NCBI GenBank assembly: GCA_032717465.1
Contig: CM064665.1
Location: 25,741,011 to 25,805,010, forward strand
Reading direction: 5' to 3'
Length of the DNA: 64,000 nucleotides
From: Coenobita brevimanus
Lineage: Eukaryota > Arthropoda > Malacostraca > Decapoda > Coenobitidae
Below the pieces are notes generated by a model that worked only from the letters and a program-made list of their open reading frames with translations, was not told the DNA's origin and did no database searches. The translations under genes and the position numbers were made by a program. Below, piece after piece: positions 23,095 to 33,527 of the stretch; the first letter of the stretch is position 1, and each line of letters starts with the position of its first letter.

Positions 23095-23205
23095 AGCCAT
23101 TAAAGTGATGCCTGCTGTCTTGTGCTGAGGACCATTTGTGTCAAAGTGAATACCCAGCTTATGTGACACTCGCAGGTGGAGGTTGCGATCCAAGGCTTCA
23201 CCATC
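23095..23205 (-). CDS. DCLK: Doublecortin-like kinase, C-terminal exon
   Basis: This 111-nt, phase 0-0 exon encodes 37 residues starting DGEALDRN, with RVSHKLGIHFDTNGP and ending AGITLMA. It corresponds to the segment right after the kinase domain of DCLK proteins, where a short helix (vertebrate form around KIKKHFNTGPK) leads to a GVSVIA-like end. An acceptor CACGCCTCAG precedes 23205 and a donor GTAAGTGC follows 23095. It joins in frame to HPWVS of the kinase exon upstream and to VTALDKE of the last exon. In the family this region contributes to autoinhibition of the kinase; that is not shown by sequence alone. Confidence 0.85.
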
Positions 23206-23281
23206 CTGAGGCGTGGGGAAAATAAGTGGTCAGTTGCTTACAAATGGGAAAGCTTTAGTACAGCATCATATTCAAGCTAAT

Positions 23282-23420
23282 ATATCTATCTATCTATCTA
23301 TCTATTGTCAGACACTATAACCCAGCAAGGGGTGGCCATTTGTCTTTGAGTTTGTTGTTTTATGGGAAGGGGCACTAACCCTCCACCAACCCACTTGTTG
23401 ACTCATAGGGAAAACGTATG
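23282..23420 (-). repeat. Short LINE-like head/tail piece with (TAGA)n
   Basis: The left part is the complement of a LINE family 1-like tail ((TCTA)n, then TGTCAGACACTATAACCC and GGGGTGGCCA). The right part, GGCACTAACCCTCCACCAACCC, resembles the sequence at 29480-29505 at the 5' side of the LINE at 26382-29545. A unit with LINE 5'-side text joined to the 3' tail suggests an internally deleted LINE or a SINE built from it. Confidence 0.45.
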
Positions 23421-23652
23421 GGTTGGTTATATGGTTACTACCCAGTGTTATAAATGGTTTCCTGGCTTACAGGAAACCATTAGCCTTATCTCTCTAAGTA
23501 AAGCCACCTGAAAAAGAAAGAAGAGTATGAAAAGTGACAGGAATGATGGGAGAAACAGGAAGAGAGGGAGCAGACAAAGAAAAAGAATGATAAAGGTGAC
23601 GAAAGAAGTATGGACACTACATCAAGTGAGTGGATGATGGTCACCACCACCT
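23421..23652 (-). repeat. Palindrome-bearing SINE, partial copy C
   Basis: Only the 5' half is present: palindrome (ATGGTTTCCTG-loop-CAGGAAACCAT at 23452-23482) and the purine-rich head. The tRNA-like part and tail are missing. Confidence 0.65.
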
Positions 23653-23871
23653 AACACCAATTCAAGCTAATGCCAGACAATTATATTCATGTCAGGGTGA
23701 GTCGCAGGAGCCTGAGAGTGTTCATTGTCACTATTTACCCTGTCATGTCAGATTAACTACAGTATTGTACAGTGATACCTTGATAATAACACAACTGGTT
23801 ATATTGGTTTCTGTTACTACATGAGAAGAAAATCTGCACTCTGCTGTTATGGCGAATTTTCGGCTAAAAAA

Positions 23872-24262
23872 AAAAATCCATCCATCCATCATCCAATCCT
23901 ATGTTGCCCCATGAGGAGTGTAGGAGCCCTGGGCTAGGCAAGTTGGTCCTGACATAGATGAGAGTGACCAGCCTCACTCATCTCTGAGTGGCATTACGTG
24001 AGCAATAAACCCCAATCACCCCTTGGATATAAACCTTCACCAGCTCAATCTAATTGGAGTGCCGTAATTGCCCACACAACCACCAGGCGCCAAAATCTGG
24101 TTACGTGGTCACCACCCAGCGTAGTAAATGGTATCCTGGTGTACAGGAAACCATTTGGCTTGTCACTCAGTGTAGAGTCACCCACAGGCAGAAGGAAGAG
24201 GAGAGAATGTAGGAAAGAAAGACAGAAGAGGGAGTGTAAAGTCACCCGTAGGCAGAAGGACA
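23872..24262 (-). repeat. Palindrome-bearing SINE, copy D
   Basis: The copy is antisense, starting with the (ATCC)n tail at 23876 and followed by the conserved body, tRNA-like region (24025-24100), palindrome (24128-24155) and a shortened head. Confidence 0.75.
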
Positions 24263-24662
24263 TGCTGATATTTTTAATCATACAAACTGTAATGGTCTTT
24301 TTTGCGCTTCATAACCTTGTAAGATATTAATATCAATATCGATAAAATAGTCAAATAATTTTAAAAGCACAGGAGCAGTACAGTATACAAGTGATGTTGG
24401 ATAACCAGCTTTTGTTTACAACCAAGCCAGCCACTGAAGGTCACACACGTTTACATTAGTTTAAGCAACAAAAATACCTTACTGAATCACTTCCTGTTCT
24501 CCCTGGCTGTTTTCTAAATTATCCTAATCATTTTTAAGGCAATAAATGATTGTTTATTGATGATTTTGCTTTCCCCTGTTGTTTATATCCATGTTCATCC
24601 CAATTCACTCATGTCTGTTTACCAAGCATAATGGGAGACTTTCTAAACCCTACTCAAATCTA
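24263..24662. other. Intron sequence without gene
   Basis: Nothing is recognised on either strand. Confidence 0.45.
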
Positions 24663-24742
24663 ATGAAATTTATTATTACCAGCCTAACCTTACATATTCA
24701 TATCCTAGCCTTACCTAACCTAAACAAACATTATAACCTAAC
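24663..24742. repeat. Degenerate AACCT (telomere-type) repeat, left block
   Basis: It contains CCTAACCTTACA, CCTTACCTAACCTAAAC and TATAACCTAAC, i.e. AACCT units with spacers. The LINE at 24743-25921 separates it from a longer block of the same kind. Confidence 0.65.
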
Positions 24743-25921
24743 TATCTATCTATATACCGAGGCTGCTTCCCCCAAGGAAAGGGAGGTAGCCGAGACAGGA
24801 CGACACACTCCCCATTTACTCATCCATTCAAACACATTCATTCGCATCTTAGCCCCAAAGGGGAGAACGGACAGATCCTCACCGCACCACACCGCACAAG
24901 GGTCAACTGCGCAATGCAATCAGTGACATCCGCAGCAGGGCCCGACAGCAGAACTGGTTTACCCCTGCCACATCATAACAGACCCATCCTCTTACCCACA
25001 CCTGACCTGACTAGCTGATCAGACCAAATGTGGGAGAATATCCCCTCAGGGCTGTGTCATCACCTATTCATTCACAATTTCTCTCCATTTATTTCTGTCA
25101 TGCACAGCCACTCTTCCTTGCTCAACAGACATCCCTCTCGCATCCAGCGCTCTCTTCACACTGTCCATCCATCCTATTCGTGGTCTTCCTCTCAATCTTA
25201 CACCTCTCACATCAGATCTAGTTATATTTTTCACCAATCGCTCATTATCCATTCTCTCCATATGCCCAAACCATCGCAACACCCTCTGCTCAACTCTACC
25301 AACCATCTCCCAAACAACTCCAGTTCTCCTTCTCACTTCACCATTTCGCACTCGATCCATACGCGTCACTCCACACATACTCCTCAGACACCTCATCTCC
25401 ATTACATTCAAACTTTTCCTCTCTGCTACACCTACAGTATATTCCATGTTTCAGCCCCATATAACGCAGTCGTTACCACAACACCCTCATACAGCCTTCT
25501 CTTTACATCCATTCTAAGCGAACGACATCTAAACACTTTTTTCATTCCTCCCAGCACCTTTCCTACTTCATTTATTCTAAACTTCACATCTGCATCTATT
25601 CTTCCATTCACAGCAACATGTGACCCTAGATATTTAAAACACTCTACCTCCCCAAGCAACTCGCCATTCAAAACTATATTCATCCCCCAACCATCAACCA
25701 ACCTCGTACATTTCATCACTTTACTCTTATTCTCATTTACTTTCAATTTCCTCCTTTCACACACCCTTCCAAACCCCTCTACCAACTGTCTCAATCTCTC
25801 CTCTGAATCAGCCACCAGTGCAGTATCATCTGCAAACAGCAGCTGCTTCAGATTCCACTCTCCACCATCAACATTCATCAGACTCAGACCTCCACCTAAA
25901 GCTCTTGCATTATAACTCTTG
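24743..25921 (-). pseudogene. LINE family 2, 5'-truncated, in AACCT repeat
   Basis: On the minus strand it encodes LLFADDTALVADSEERL (RT catalytic block), SKVMKCTR, FKYLGSHVAVNGR, TALYGAETWN and, after a frame break near 25440, MRCLRSMCGVTRMDR, LRWFGHMERM and GRPRIGWMDSV. These are RT thumb and C-terminal blocks of an APE-type LINE distinct from family 1. The 3' UTR ends in a (ATAG)n-type tail at 24743-24755. CATTATAACCTAAC at 24729-24742 recurs at 25922-25935, a 14-bp target-site duplication. RT fingers and endonuclease are missing. Confidence 0.8.
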
Positions 25922-26145
25922 CATTATAACCTAACGCAACCATAAATAAAAACCTAACCACACTCAACCAAACCTAACCAAACCTAATCTAACTTAGCCT
26001 AGCCCAACCTAACCTAGCTGAACCAAACTCAATCTACACTAACTTTACTTATCCATAACCTCACTCAATCTAACCAAACCTAACCAAAGGTAACTTAACC
26101 AAAAGTGCCAAAATAGCATAAAATTGGTTAGGTTAGGTTAGGATG
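25922..26145. repeat. Degenerate AACCT (telomere-type) repeat, right block
   Basis: It is rich in AACCTAACC, AACCAAACCTAACC and related units, and ends with TTGGTTAGGTTAGGTTAGG in the opposite sense at about 26126-26144. TTAGG is the usual arthropod telomere unit. The array is too degenerate and too internal to be a telomere and is best called a telomere-like interstitial repeat. Confidence 0.65.
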
Positions 26146-26381
26146 ATAACTTTGCTGTAAATCATTTATAATGAAATTGCTTATTTAAAGTGTAAATACG
26201 CAAACATACAAATTTTTCACTGCTGCCTTACATTCACTAGCAGGCAATCAGCTGATCTGTTAACAACTTACCAATGAGCTTGGCATGGTGCAATCACTCA
26301 GTGCACCATGTGTGTGTATATATATTTAACCCACTGAATGCTTAGTTTACTGACTGTCTTTGAGACACTCATCTAAAGTCT

Positions 26382-29300
26382 ATCTATCTATCTATCTATC
26401 TATAGCCCGACGCCCTAATCCCGCAAAGGGTGGCCGCAGACAAAACGCCTCTAAGTCGCTCTGTCACCCACCATTTGACTACCCTCCCCCCGACTCACCC
26501 CCCCCTCCCTCATATACCTCTCTACTCCATCCCTCCACCTCATCCTCGGTCTACCCCTCCCTCTCCCTCCCTCCACCTCACCTACACACACCCTCTTAGT
26601 CAGTCTTTCACTCTCCATTCTCTTCACATGTCCAAACCACCTCAGTGTATTTCTCCTAATCTTCTCAACCACATCCACATCCACCCCACAACGTTCCTTC
26701 ACTTTTTCATTCGTCAACCTGTCCCTCCACGTCACTCCACATGCTCCTCTCAAGTAACTCATTTCCACTGCTCTCACTCTTGACTTGTTCCCCTCTTGCA
26801 AGGTCCACGCCTCACTTCCATACGTCAGGGTAGGGATCACAATATTATCATGCAGTGACTTCTTAACTTCCATACTCATCTCCCTATTTCTCATCACTGC
26901 TTTCAGTGTACCAACAACCTTCCTTCCCTGCTGTACCCTTTCATGCACTTCATTCCCCAAAGTTCCATCCTTACTCATCACACTACCCAAGTACTTGAAT
27001 GCACTCACATTCTCCATATCCTCACCATCCAACCTCACTGCACACTCTGTGACTTCATTCCCTCAAACACCATAACTTTACTTTTGTTTACATTAACTTT
27101 CAGATTCCTCCTCCTACTCACTGTCCCAAATTCATTCACCAAACCTTGCAACTCCCACTCATTTTCACTCAACAATACTGTATCATCAGCAAACAGCAAC
27201 ACCAGAATCTTCCAAATCTCACCCTCATTCATTAGAGCCACCCCCACATCCGCTGCCCTACCTTGCACCTCCTTTACAACCCCATCCATGTATATATTAA
27301 ACAGCCATGGAGACATCACACAACCCTGTTTCAGTCCCACATTGAGATCAAAGAACTCACCTCACCATCCACTCGCACTGTAGCCTTAGCTCCTTCGTAC
27401 ATACTCTTCACAGCACTCAACAATTTCCCCTCCACTCCATATATTCTTAATACCTTTCACATACCTTGCCTGTCTATTCTGTCATAAGCTTTTTCCAAGT
27501 CCATGAAGGCAGCATACACTTTCTTTCCCTTCTCTAGATACTTCTCCACTAAACATCTTAGAACAAATATCTGATCTACACACCCTTTTCCCTTCCTAAA
27601 TCCCCCTTGTTCTTCTCCAACTAGCCCCTCTCTCATATGCATAATCCTATCAATGAGTATTCTACCATATATTTTACCAGTCACACTAAGAAGTATGTGG
27701 TAACCCCTATGGTTACCACATACTTCTCTCTCCCCTTTTCCTTTGTATAAAGGAACAATTATACCTGATTTCCAGTCCTCTGGAACCCTTCCCTCTTCCC
27801 AAGCCAATCTACACAACTTCCATATCCACTCCACAACAATCTCACCCCCATACATAAGCATTTCACCACACACTCCATCAATTCCTGGGGCCTTTCCCAA
27901 CTTAATCTTCTTCACTGCTTCCACTACTTCCGCCCTACTGATCTCTTCCTCCCTCCTCTCATCTCTTCTTCTCCCAGCCATTCCCCAACCACTTATACTC
28001 GCACTGCTCTCACTCTCTACATTCAACAAATCCTCAATGTGCTTCTTCCATCTCCTCAATTTCTCTCTCTTCTCCACCAACAATCGATTATTCCTATCTT
28101 TCACTCCCCTACTATTTCCCCTTTCACACTGCCTTACTTTCTTTACCTCCTTCCAAAACAATTTCTTACTCTCCCTCCATTTCACACTCAGATTCCTCCC
28201 AAACTCTTCATCCACTTTCTTCTTACTCTCCTTCACTAGTCTGTTAACCTCCCTTCTCCTGCTCACATATACCTCTCTCTTCTCTCTCTCATCTTCTCCC
28301 CTACCTCTACTCGCTAACCATTCACTATATGCCTTCTTCTTTTGTTCCACAGCTCGTTTCACATCATCATTCCACCATGCTGTCCCTTGCACACCCTTGC
28401 ATCTCCTCCTCACTCCACAAACCACCTCTCACGCTGCGCCTATCTCCTCCGTGAATATCTTACATACGTCTTCCACCCCTTCCATCTGCTCTAGCTCATA
28501 CCTTCCCCATCTTTCTTCCACTACGCTCTTATACTCTGTCACTTTCTCACTATCGTGCAATTTCTCCACTCTTCTCACAGAAGCTGCTTCCTCCTGTCTT
28601 CCCCTTCGTCTCCTCAACCACTTTCTTTGCAGCTCTACCTTGGCCATCACTAAGTGATGGTCCTAGACTCCATTCCCCCACCCTGTCCACACTCTTGCAT
28701 CCAACACTTGTCTTCTCATTCGTTCATCCACACACATGTAGTCTATCATTGCCTTTCGTTCAACAAATTCACCATCCATCCTCCTCATTACTCTCCATGT
28801 ATACCGGTGGATCACCTTATGACGAAAGTAGGTGTTGGCTATTGCCAACCCCTTACAAACACAGATGTCCACCAAAGCACTACCATTCCCATCTACTTCA
28901 GCTGGCACACCCCACTGACCAACCACTCCATCCACTCATACATTCCCAACTTTGCCATTCATGTCTCCAATCAACAGCACTCTCTCGCTCCTCTCAAACT
29001 TGTCCATACATGCTTCTACTCTCGCCCAAAACTCATCTTTCACTCTTGCCACTCGATCCTCTGTCGGGGCATACACATATACAATCACCTACGCTTGTAT
29101 CCCTACTTTCATCCTCACCCATACAATCCTTGCACCCACTGTTCCATACTCTCTTATATTCCCCTTCCACTTCTTGCTTATCATCAGACATACTCCCTCT
29201 CTTGCCCTCCCATTCTCACTGACTCCCGCACATATACCTAAACCATATTCCCATTCTCTCACCCTTTCACCTTTCCATTTAGTTTCAGTCAATCCACATA

Positions 29301-29545
29301 TATCCACTTTTGCATCCTCAAGCACCTGAACAATCTCTCTCTCTTTCACTTCATCATTCACTCCTCTCACATTCCATGTTCCCACCCTAAGAATGTCCTT
29401 TGTCCGTTACTTAGTTGTCAACGCATAGTCCATCCGGGTCCGAGGCGCTTTATTCGCTTCTTTAGTTAGTTCTTTTTACGGGGTGGGGCACTAACCCACC
29501 ATCAACCCTTTTAGTCGCCTCGTACGACAAGCAGGGATACTGGGG
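26382..29545 (-). pseudogene. LINE family 1, near full-length, frameshifted
   Basis: Minus strand, in order: endonuclease start GTWNVRGVNDEVKER and LTETKWKG (29385-29090); more endonuclease (28935-28663); a basic linker; RT with KAPGIDGV, IIVPLYKGKGER, GFRKGKGCVDQI, AAFMDLEKAYDR (28425-27457), QGCVMSPWLFNIYMDG and LLFADDTVLLSEN (27340-27035); and C-terminal TYGSEAWTL, MSYLRGACGVTWRDR, TLRWFGHVKRM, RGRPRMRW (27038-26451). The tail is (TAGA)n at 26382-26402. Several frameshifts and stops make it non-coding as a whole. It is the best reference copy for family 1 and is sense to the DCLK gene. Confidence 0.8.
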
Positions 29546-29571
29546 AAGTATTCTTAAGTGCATTACTGAAA

Positions 29572-29931
29572 TTTTAATTACCTTTCCTTCATTCTTTTCT
29601 CTTCTTTCTGCCTGTGGGTGACTCTACACTGAGTGACAAGCCAAATGGTTTCCGGTACACCAGGAAACCATTTACTACGCTGGGTGGTAACCATATGACC
29701 AAATTATGGCGCCTGGTGGTTTAGTGGGTAATTAAGGCACTCCAATCGGATCTAGCCTGTGTAGGTTTATATCCAAGGGGTGGTTGGGGTTTACTGCTCA
29801 CATAATGCCACTCAGGGATGAGTGAGGCTGGTCACTCTCATCTTAAATGTTAGGACCAACTTGCCTAGCCCCTGGCTCCTATGCTCTTCATGGGGCAATG
29901 TAGGATTGGATGATGGATGAATGGATGGATC
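29572..29931 (+). repeat. Palindrome-bearing SINE, copy E
   Basis: The head is shortened. The palindrome AATGGTTTCCGG-TACA-CCAGGAAACCATT is at 29645-29672 with one mismatch, followed by tRNA-like boxes (TGGTTTAGTGG, GGTTTATATCC), the conserved body and an (ATGG)n tail. Confidence 0.75.
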
Positions 29932-30339
29932 AGTAAGGCCATCAAGGGATTCGCTTGTGGCTGTTGGTGGCCTTCATACCAGTCACATCAGCCTGTAGGC
30001 CTATCCCAAACTATGACCTTTGTGGTATAGTCCGCAAGGGGATTTATAAAACAATTTTTTTGGGGTGGGGTTGGGGGGAGTGCACATTATATGGTGGGAA
30101 GTATGGTACATTTGGTTAAGTTATGAAAATTTAGGTCAGGTTTCGATTAATCAGCACTGATATGGCTTATTTCATGCCAAAAATAGCATTCCAAGGTGAC
30201 GTTCATCGGTCTTCGGTACAAGACAAGATGGAATCTGTCTTTTTGGTGCCACTGGGTACTATATAACACTGTTTACCACCATAAAAATATCACAAGAAGA
30301 ATAAGCAGTGAGCCAGTAAGGTCTTGGTGCTGCTTAAAC
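29932..30339. other. Intron sequence without gene
   Basis: No gene is recognised; a G/T-rich stretch lies at 30050-30080. Confidence 0.45.
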
Positions 30340-30891
30340 TATAGGCATTTTATTTTATGAAGGCAGTTTGGGTGGGGCAACCTGGGAGCTCACACCACTA
30401 GCTCAGTTGCCACATTGCCACCACATGTGCTCCCCTCTCTCTCTTTCTCTCTAATATATTAACTACTAATTTTATTTTCTTTATTTTTTTCTCTTGTTTC
30501 GACAATACTTATTTACATTGTAAATAATTTCTTTGGCTTGACTGTGGAGAATGCGAGAATGGATAGATGGGCAAGCTTCCATGGCAGGAGACTGACCGAG
30601 TATGACCCGCACACGCATGGCTATACCTTGTGCCACTCCACTTGACAACATTGCAAACGCAAAGCTGACTAGTCTTATGAGATTGATACTGTACTATAGC
30701 TTTTTTACTGAATTACACTAATGCAGAGTATTTAAAATTCATTTATAAGTAATTACTAGCTTAAAATAGGGGGGGGAGAGAGAGAGAGAGAGAGAGAGAC
30801 GTGAGCAGGAGTAATTACTGCAACTGAGCTGGCAGTGTGAGGTCCCAGGTTGCCCCATCCAAACAGCTTTCATAAAATAGAATGCCTATAA
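30340..30891. mobile_element. Inverted-repeat element with ~130-bp arms
   Basis: Left-arm text TATAGGCATTTTATTTTATG, GGGGCAACCTGGGA and AGCTCAGTTGC (30340-30408) reappears as its complement at 30820-30891. The match extends, less well, through CT-rich (30428-30452) and GA-rich (30775-30800) microsatellites. The centre has no ORF. It looks like a non-autonomous DNA transposon; no target duplication is clear. Confidence 0.65.
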
Positions 30892-31209
30892 ACATTAATG
30901 GTACCTCAACAAGTCTACAGTTTGGGGCAGGGAAAGTGGCAGGTAGAAGGTCTGATGAGGCACGTGTATCTAGCAACAGATTAATTACTCCCTTTTGTAG
31001 CATCTTTTTCATCACTTTCTGTCAACCTGACCACACCTATGTTGTTGCTGGTATTTACCATAACATTATGTACTGCGTTAAGTGGGTCCTAATTGTCATA
31101 CAAAAGAAAAACTGGGGTCTGAGCTTGAGGTGCCTACGATAATCAGGATAAATCCCATAGGTGCTGTGTACTGTATTCACTGTCATGCAATACCATTACC
31201 ACATGCCAC

Positions 31210-31817
31210 ATGTGATGAGTAAGAATGGAAGTTTTGGGGAAGAAGTGCTTGAAAGGGTACAGCAGGGAAGGAAGGCTGCTGGTTCACTGAAAGCAGTGAT
31301 GGAAATAGGGAGGTGAGAATGGAAGCTAAGAAGTCACTGCATGATAGTATTGTGACCCCTACCATGACGTATGGAAGCGAGGCGTGGCCCTTGCTAGAAG
31401 GGAACAAGTCAAGAGTGAGAGCAGTGGAAATGAGTTACCTGAGAGGAGCATGTGGAGTGACATGGAGGGACAGGTTGACGAATAAGGAAGTGAAGGAACG
31501 TTGTCGGGTGGATGTGGATGTGGTTGAGAAGATTAGGAGAAATACTTTGAGGTGGTTTGAACATGTGGAGAGAATGGAGAGTGAAAGACTGACTAAGAGG
31601 GTGTATGTAGGTGAAGTGGAGGGAGGGAGAGAGAACGAGAGACCGACGATGAGGTGGAGGAATGGAGTTGAGACATATATGAGGGAGGGGGGGTAGTGAG
31701 TTGGGGGGAGGGAAGTCAAATGGTGGGTGACACAGCAACTTGGAGGCGTTTTGTCTGCAGCCACCCTTTGCAGGATTAGGGCGTCGGACTATAGATAGAT
31801 AGATGAACAGATAGAAG
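31210..31817 (+). pseudogene. LINE family 1 fragment with 9-bp target duplication
   Basis: It encodes the C-terminal blocks MTYGSEAWPLLEG, MSYLRGACGVTWRDR and TLRWFEHVERM, with frame breaks at the start and after 31690. The 3' end has GCAGCCACCC...GGGCGTCGGACTATAGATAGATAG. ACATGCCAC occurs at 31201-31209 and again at 31818-31826, a target-site duplication delimiting this 5'-truncated insertion. Confidence 0.8.
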
Positions 31818-31826
31818 ACATGCCAC

Positions 31827-32117
31827 GTTTGGTACCAGTTATGCATGACAACCAAGGGATCACTGTATTTCAATTACCACTCAATACTTTAGTTAATCTG
31901 AAAGTGTGAAGGAGGCTGAGAGATTTCTTGAGTCAATGGCAATGATGGGCTGCGATCATCATCAACTCAATCTCGTTTTCTCAGTGAAAGATGGCAAGAA
32001 GTAGCAAAAAGACAGCAGGAGAGCTAATCAACAACATGACCCGTGATATGAGCCATACATTCATTCACTTAACCACTGAAGTCCCTGGAATCCTGACTCA
32101 AAGGCATAATAATAATC
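31827..32117. other. Intron sequence with mini-transposon end
   Basis: At 31838-31866 the sequence ending CAAGGGATCACTGTA is the complement of the TACAGTGATCC end also seen at 13090. The rest is unrecognised. Confidence 0.4.
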
Positions 32118-32232
32118 CAAGTAATCCCTCTAATATCAGAACGCCCAATATCCGAACATCCCCACTAACCAGACATAATCGTCCCAGGATCCAATATTCC
32201 CAAAATGGTCCGAAAACCACAAAAAATTCGGG

Positions 32233-32233
32233 G

Positions 32234-32277
<44 letters not shown>
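32233..32277. repeat. A run in Tigger 5' region
   Basis: About 45 consecutive A residues lie between the Tigger left end and its transposase start. Confidence 0.9.
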
Positions 32278-32281
<4 letters not shown>

Positions 32282-32512
32282 TCCCGCCCGTAATTTGAAC
32301 TTGGCACACGCGGCGCGGGACAGCTTTGTTGTGGCGAGTCATTCCTCCGACGTCCGACAGAGCGCCGCTGCATCCTCCCCACTTTCCACCTGTCTCTCGT
32401 CGCGAGTGCACGCTCGTCGTCATGGCTGCCCACGTGCTTGCTTTTGTGGTGGTTCCTTACCTGCTGCAGGCACTCCTGCTGCTCTCGGGTCTCCTATTAG
32501 TAAGTGTGATAA

Positions 32513-32541
32513 TGGCCCCGCCGCCTGACAAGAGGAAGAGA
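32513..32541 (+). pseudogene. Tigger transposase, first codons before LTR insertion
   Basis: ATG at 32513 opens MAPPPDKRKR, directly followed by the left LTR at 32542. Reading across the insertion, with one GAGA target copy, passes in frame into VVLTLEKKREILEKE at 42108, the CENP-B-type helix-turn-helix start. This shows that the retroelement broke a transposase gene at about its tenth codon. Confidence 0.85.
32538..32541. other. 4-bp target-site duplication, left copy
   Basis: GAGA here matches GAGA at 42104-42107 on the far side of the LTR element. The border is ambiguous by one base (AGAG). Confidence 0.85.
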
Positions 32542-33076
32542 TGTCGTAAAGACTTTGTAGTTAATTGTAGAGAAGTATATGTTAGACTTGTGGTCGAGCG
32601 GCTTTTATATCTTGTAGTAGTTTCCCCACCAGATGTCATGTAGTGACGGGAGAGGTAAAGAATAGTATGGGACTATCTTTATTTGTCTTGGAAATATTAA
32701 ACAGGTATAATAGTATAAGTCCTGGGTAGCTACCTCCCTGTCTCGCTATCTCTCTCTCTCTCTGTTCTCAAGCTAATCTCCGTCTCGACCTCTCTATAGG
32801 GTCGCTTGTCTCCTTCTAAACTCTCTTTCCTAAAATCTCGTGTAGTAGGGTGTGTGTGTCCCGCACCTTCCTCATGGCAACAGAACCTTCTCACGAGAGG
32901 ACTGCTGACAGCTATGAATCATCTCCTTACTGGCCGCTGTCGTCAGCTTTTCCCCGTGTAAGCGTTTAGCGCTGCTCGCTTCTCGCAAACACAACACCTT
33001 CTCATCATTTGACTTCCTGCTTCTATCTGTCTCTCTATCTATCTATTTATCTATTTATCTATTATGTAGTCCTATA
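32542..33076 (-). repeat. 3' LTR of the gypsy element (left copy)
   Basis: This 535-bp LTR is nearly identical to 41565-42103. Differences seen by eye are one (TC) unit, one (GT) unit and one T/C change near 32950. On the coding (minus) strand it holds AATAAA at 32683-32678, a candidate polyadenylation signal. The sequence just upstream of the LTR on the coding strand is not the usual long purine tract, which is odd for a gypsy element. Confidence 0.92.
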
Positions 33077-33527
33077 TTTGCTCGGCCGCGCGAAAATGAC
33101 GTACCATCGACATTTAATAGTTATAATATATTAATACATACTACATACACATTATAATGAACTTATAAGCTAATTAAGTGAAATACATAATATTGTAAAG
33201 TAACATAATTGTATGAATATTGTATACATATATTATGCATAGTAAATAGTGATTATTCAGTAATATTACATTTTAAATAAGTTGAATACATATTGGAATA
33301 AATGCATTAAAGTAAATTATTTAACTGTAATACAGTATGTACTTGGGTTATTATAGTGAATTGCATACATGCAAGAATAAAAATAGTTTAAAATTAAGAA
33401 TATTGTAAGAGTTACTAATATTTCATTTAAAGATAATGGTACTGGTCTGCCATATATGGGTCATTCTTCTTTGTGTTATTATTATTATTATTATTATTAT
33501 TTTTTTTTTTTATATATATAATTAATA
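33077..33527 (-). other. A+T-rich gypsy 3' untranslated region
   Basis: This non-coding part between env stop and 3' LTR is very A+T-rich with a (TTA)n run at 33477-33501. No ORF of note is present. Confidence 0.6.

Noticed and set aside
22708..23193. Minus-strand ORF as a single-exon membrane protein gene
   Set aside because: Its first part is the DCLK exon; the rest is intron read-through past a clear GTAAGT donor.
23282..23305. CRISPR-like or regulatory array in (TCTA)n runs
   Set aside because: They are simple tetranucleotide tails of LINE copies in a eukaryotic genome.
25922..26145. True telomere
   Set aside because: Units are degenerate, short, change orientation, and are surrounded by intronic sequence of a host gene.
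27743..28657. 304-codon plus-strand frame and similar ones at 25028-25915 and 28654-29241
   Set aside because: They are antisense to LINE coding regions, rich in Ser/Pro/Leu from pyrimidine-rich complement, with no domain.
31991..32293. Small gene starting MARSSKKTAG
   Set aside because: The frame runs across the Tigger left end and ends in a poly-A tract coding only lysines; there is no domain.
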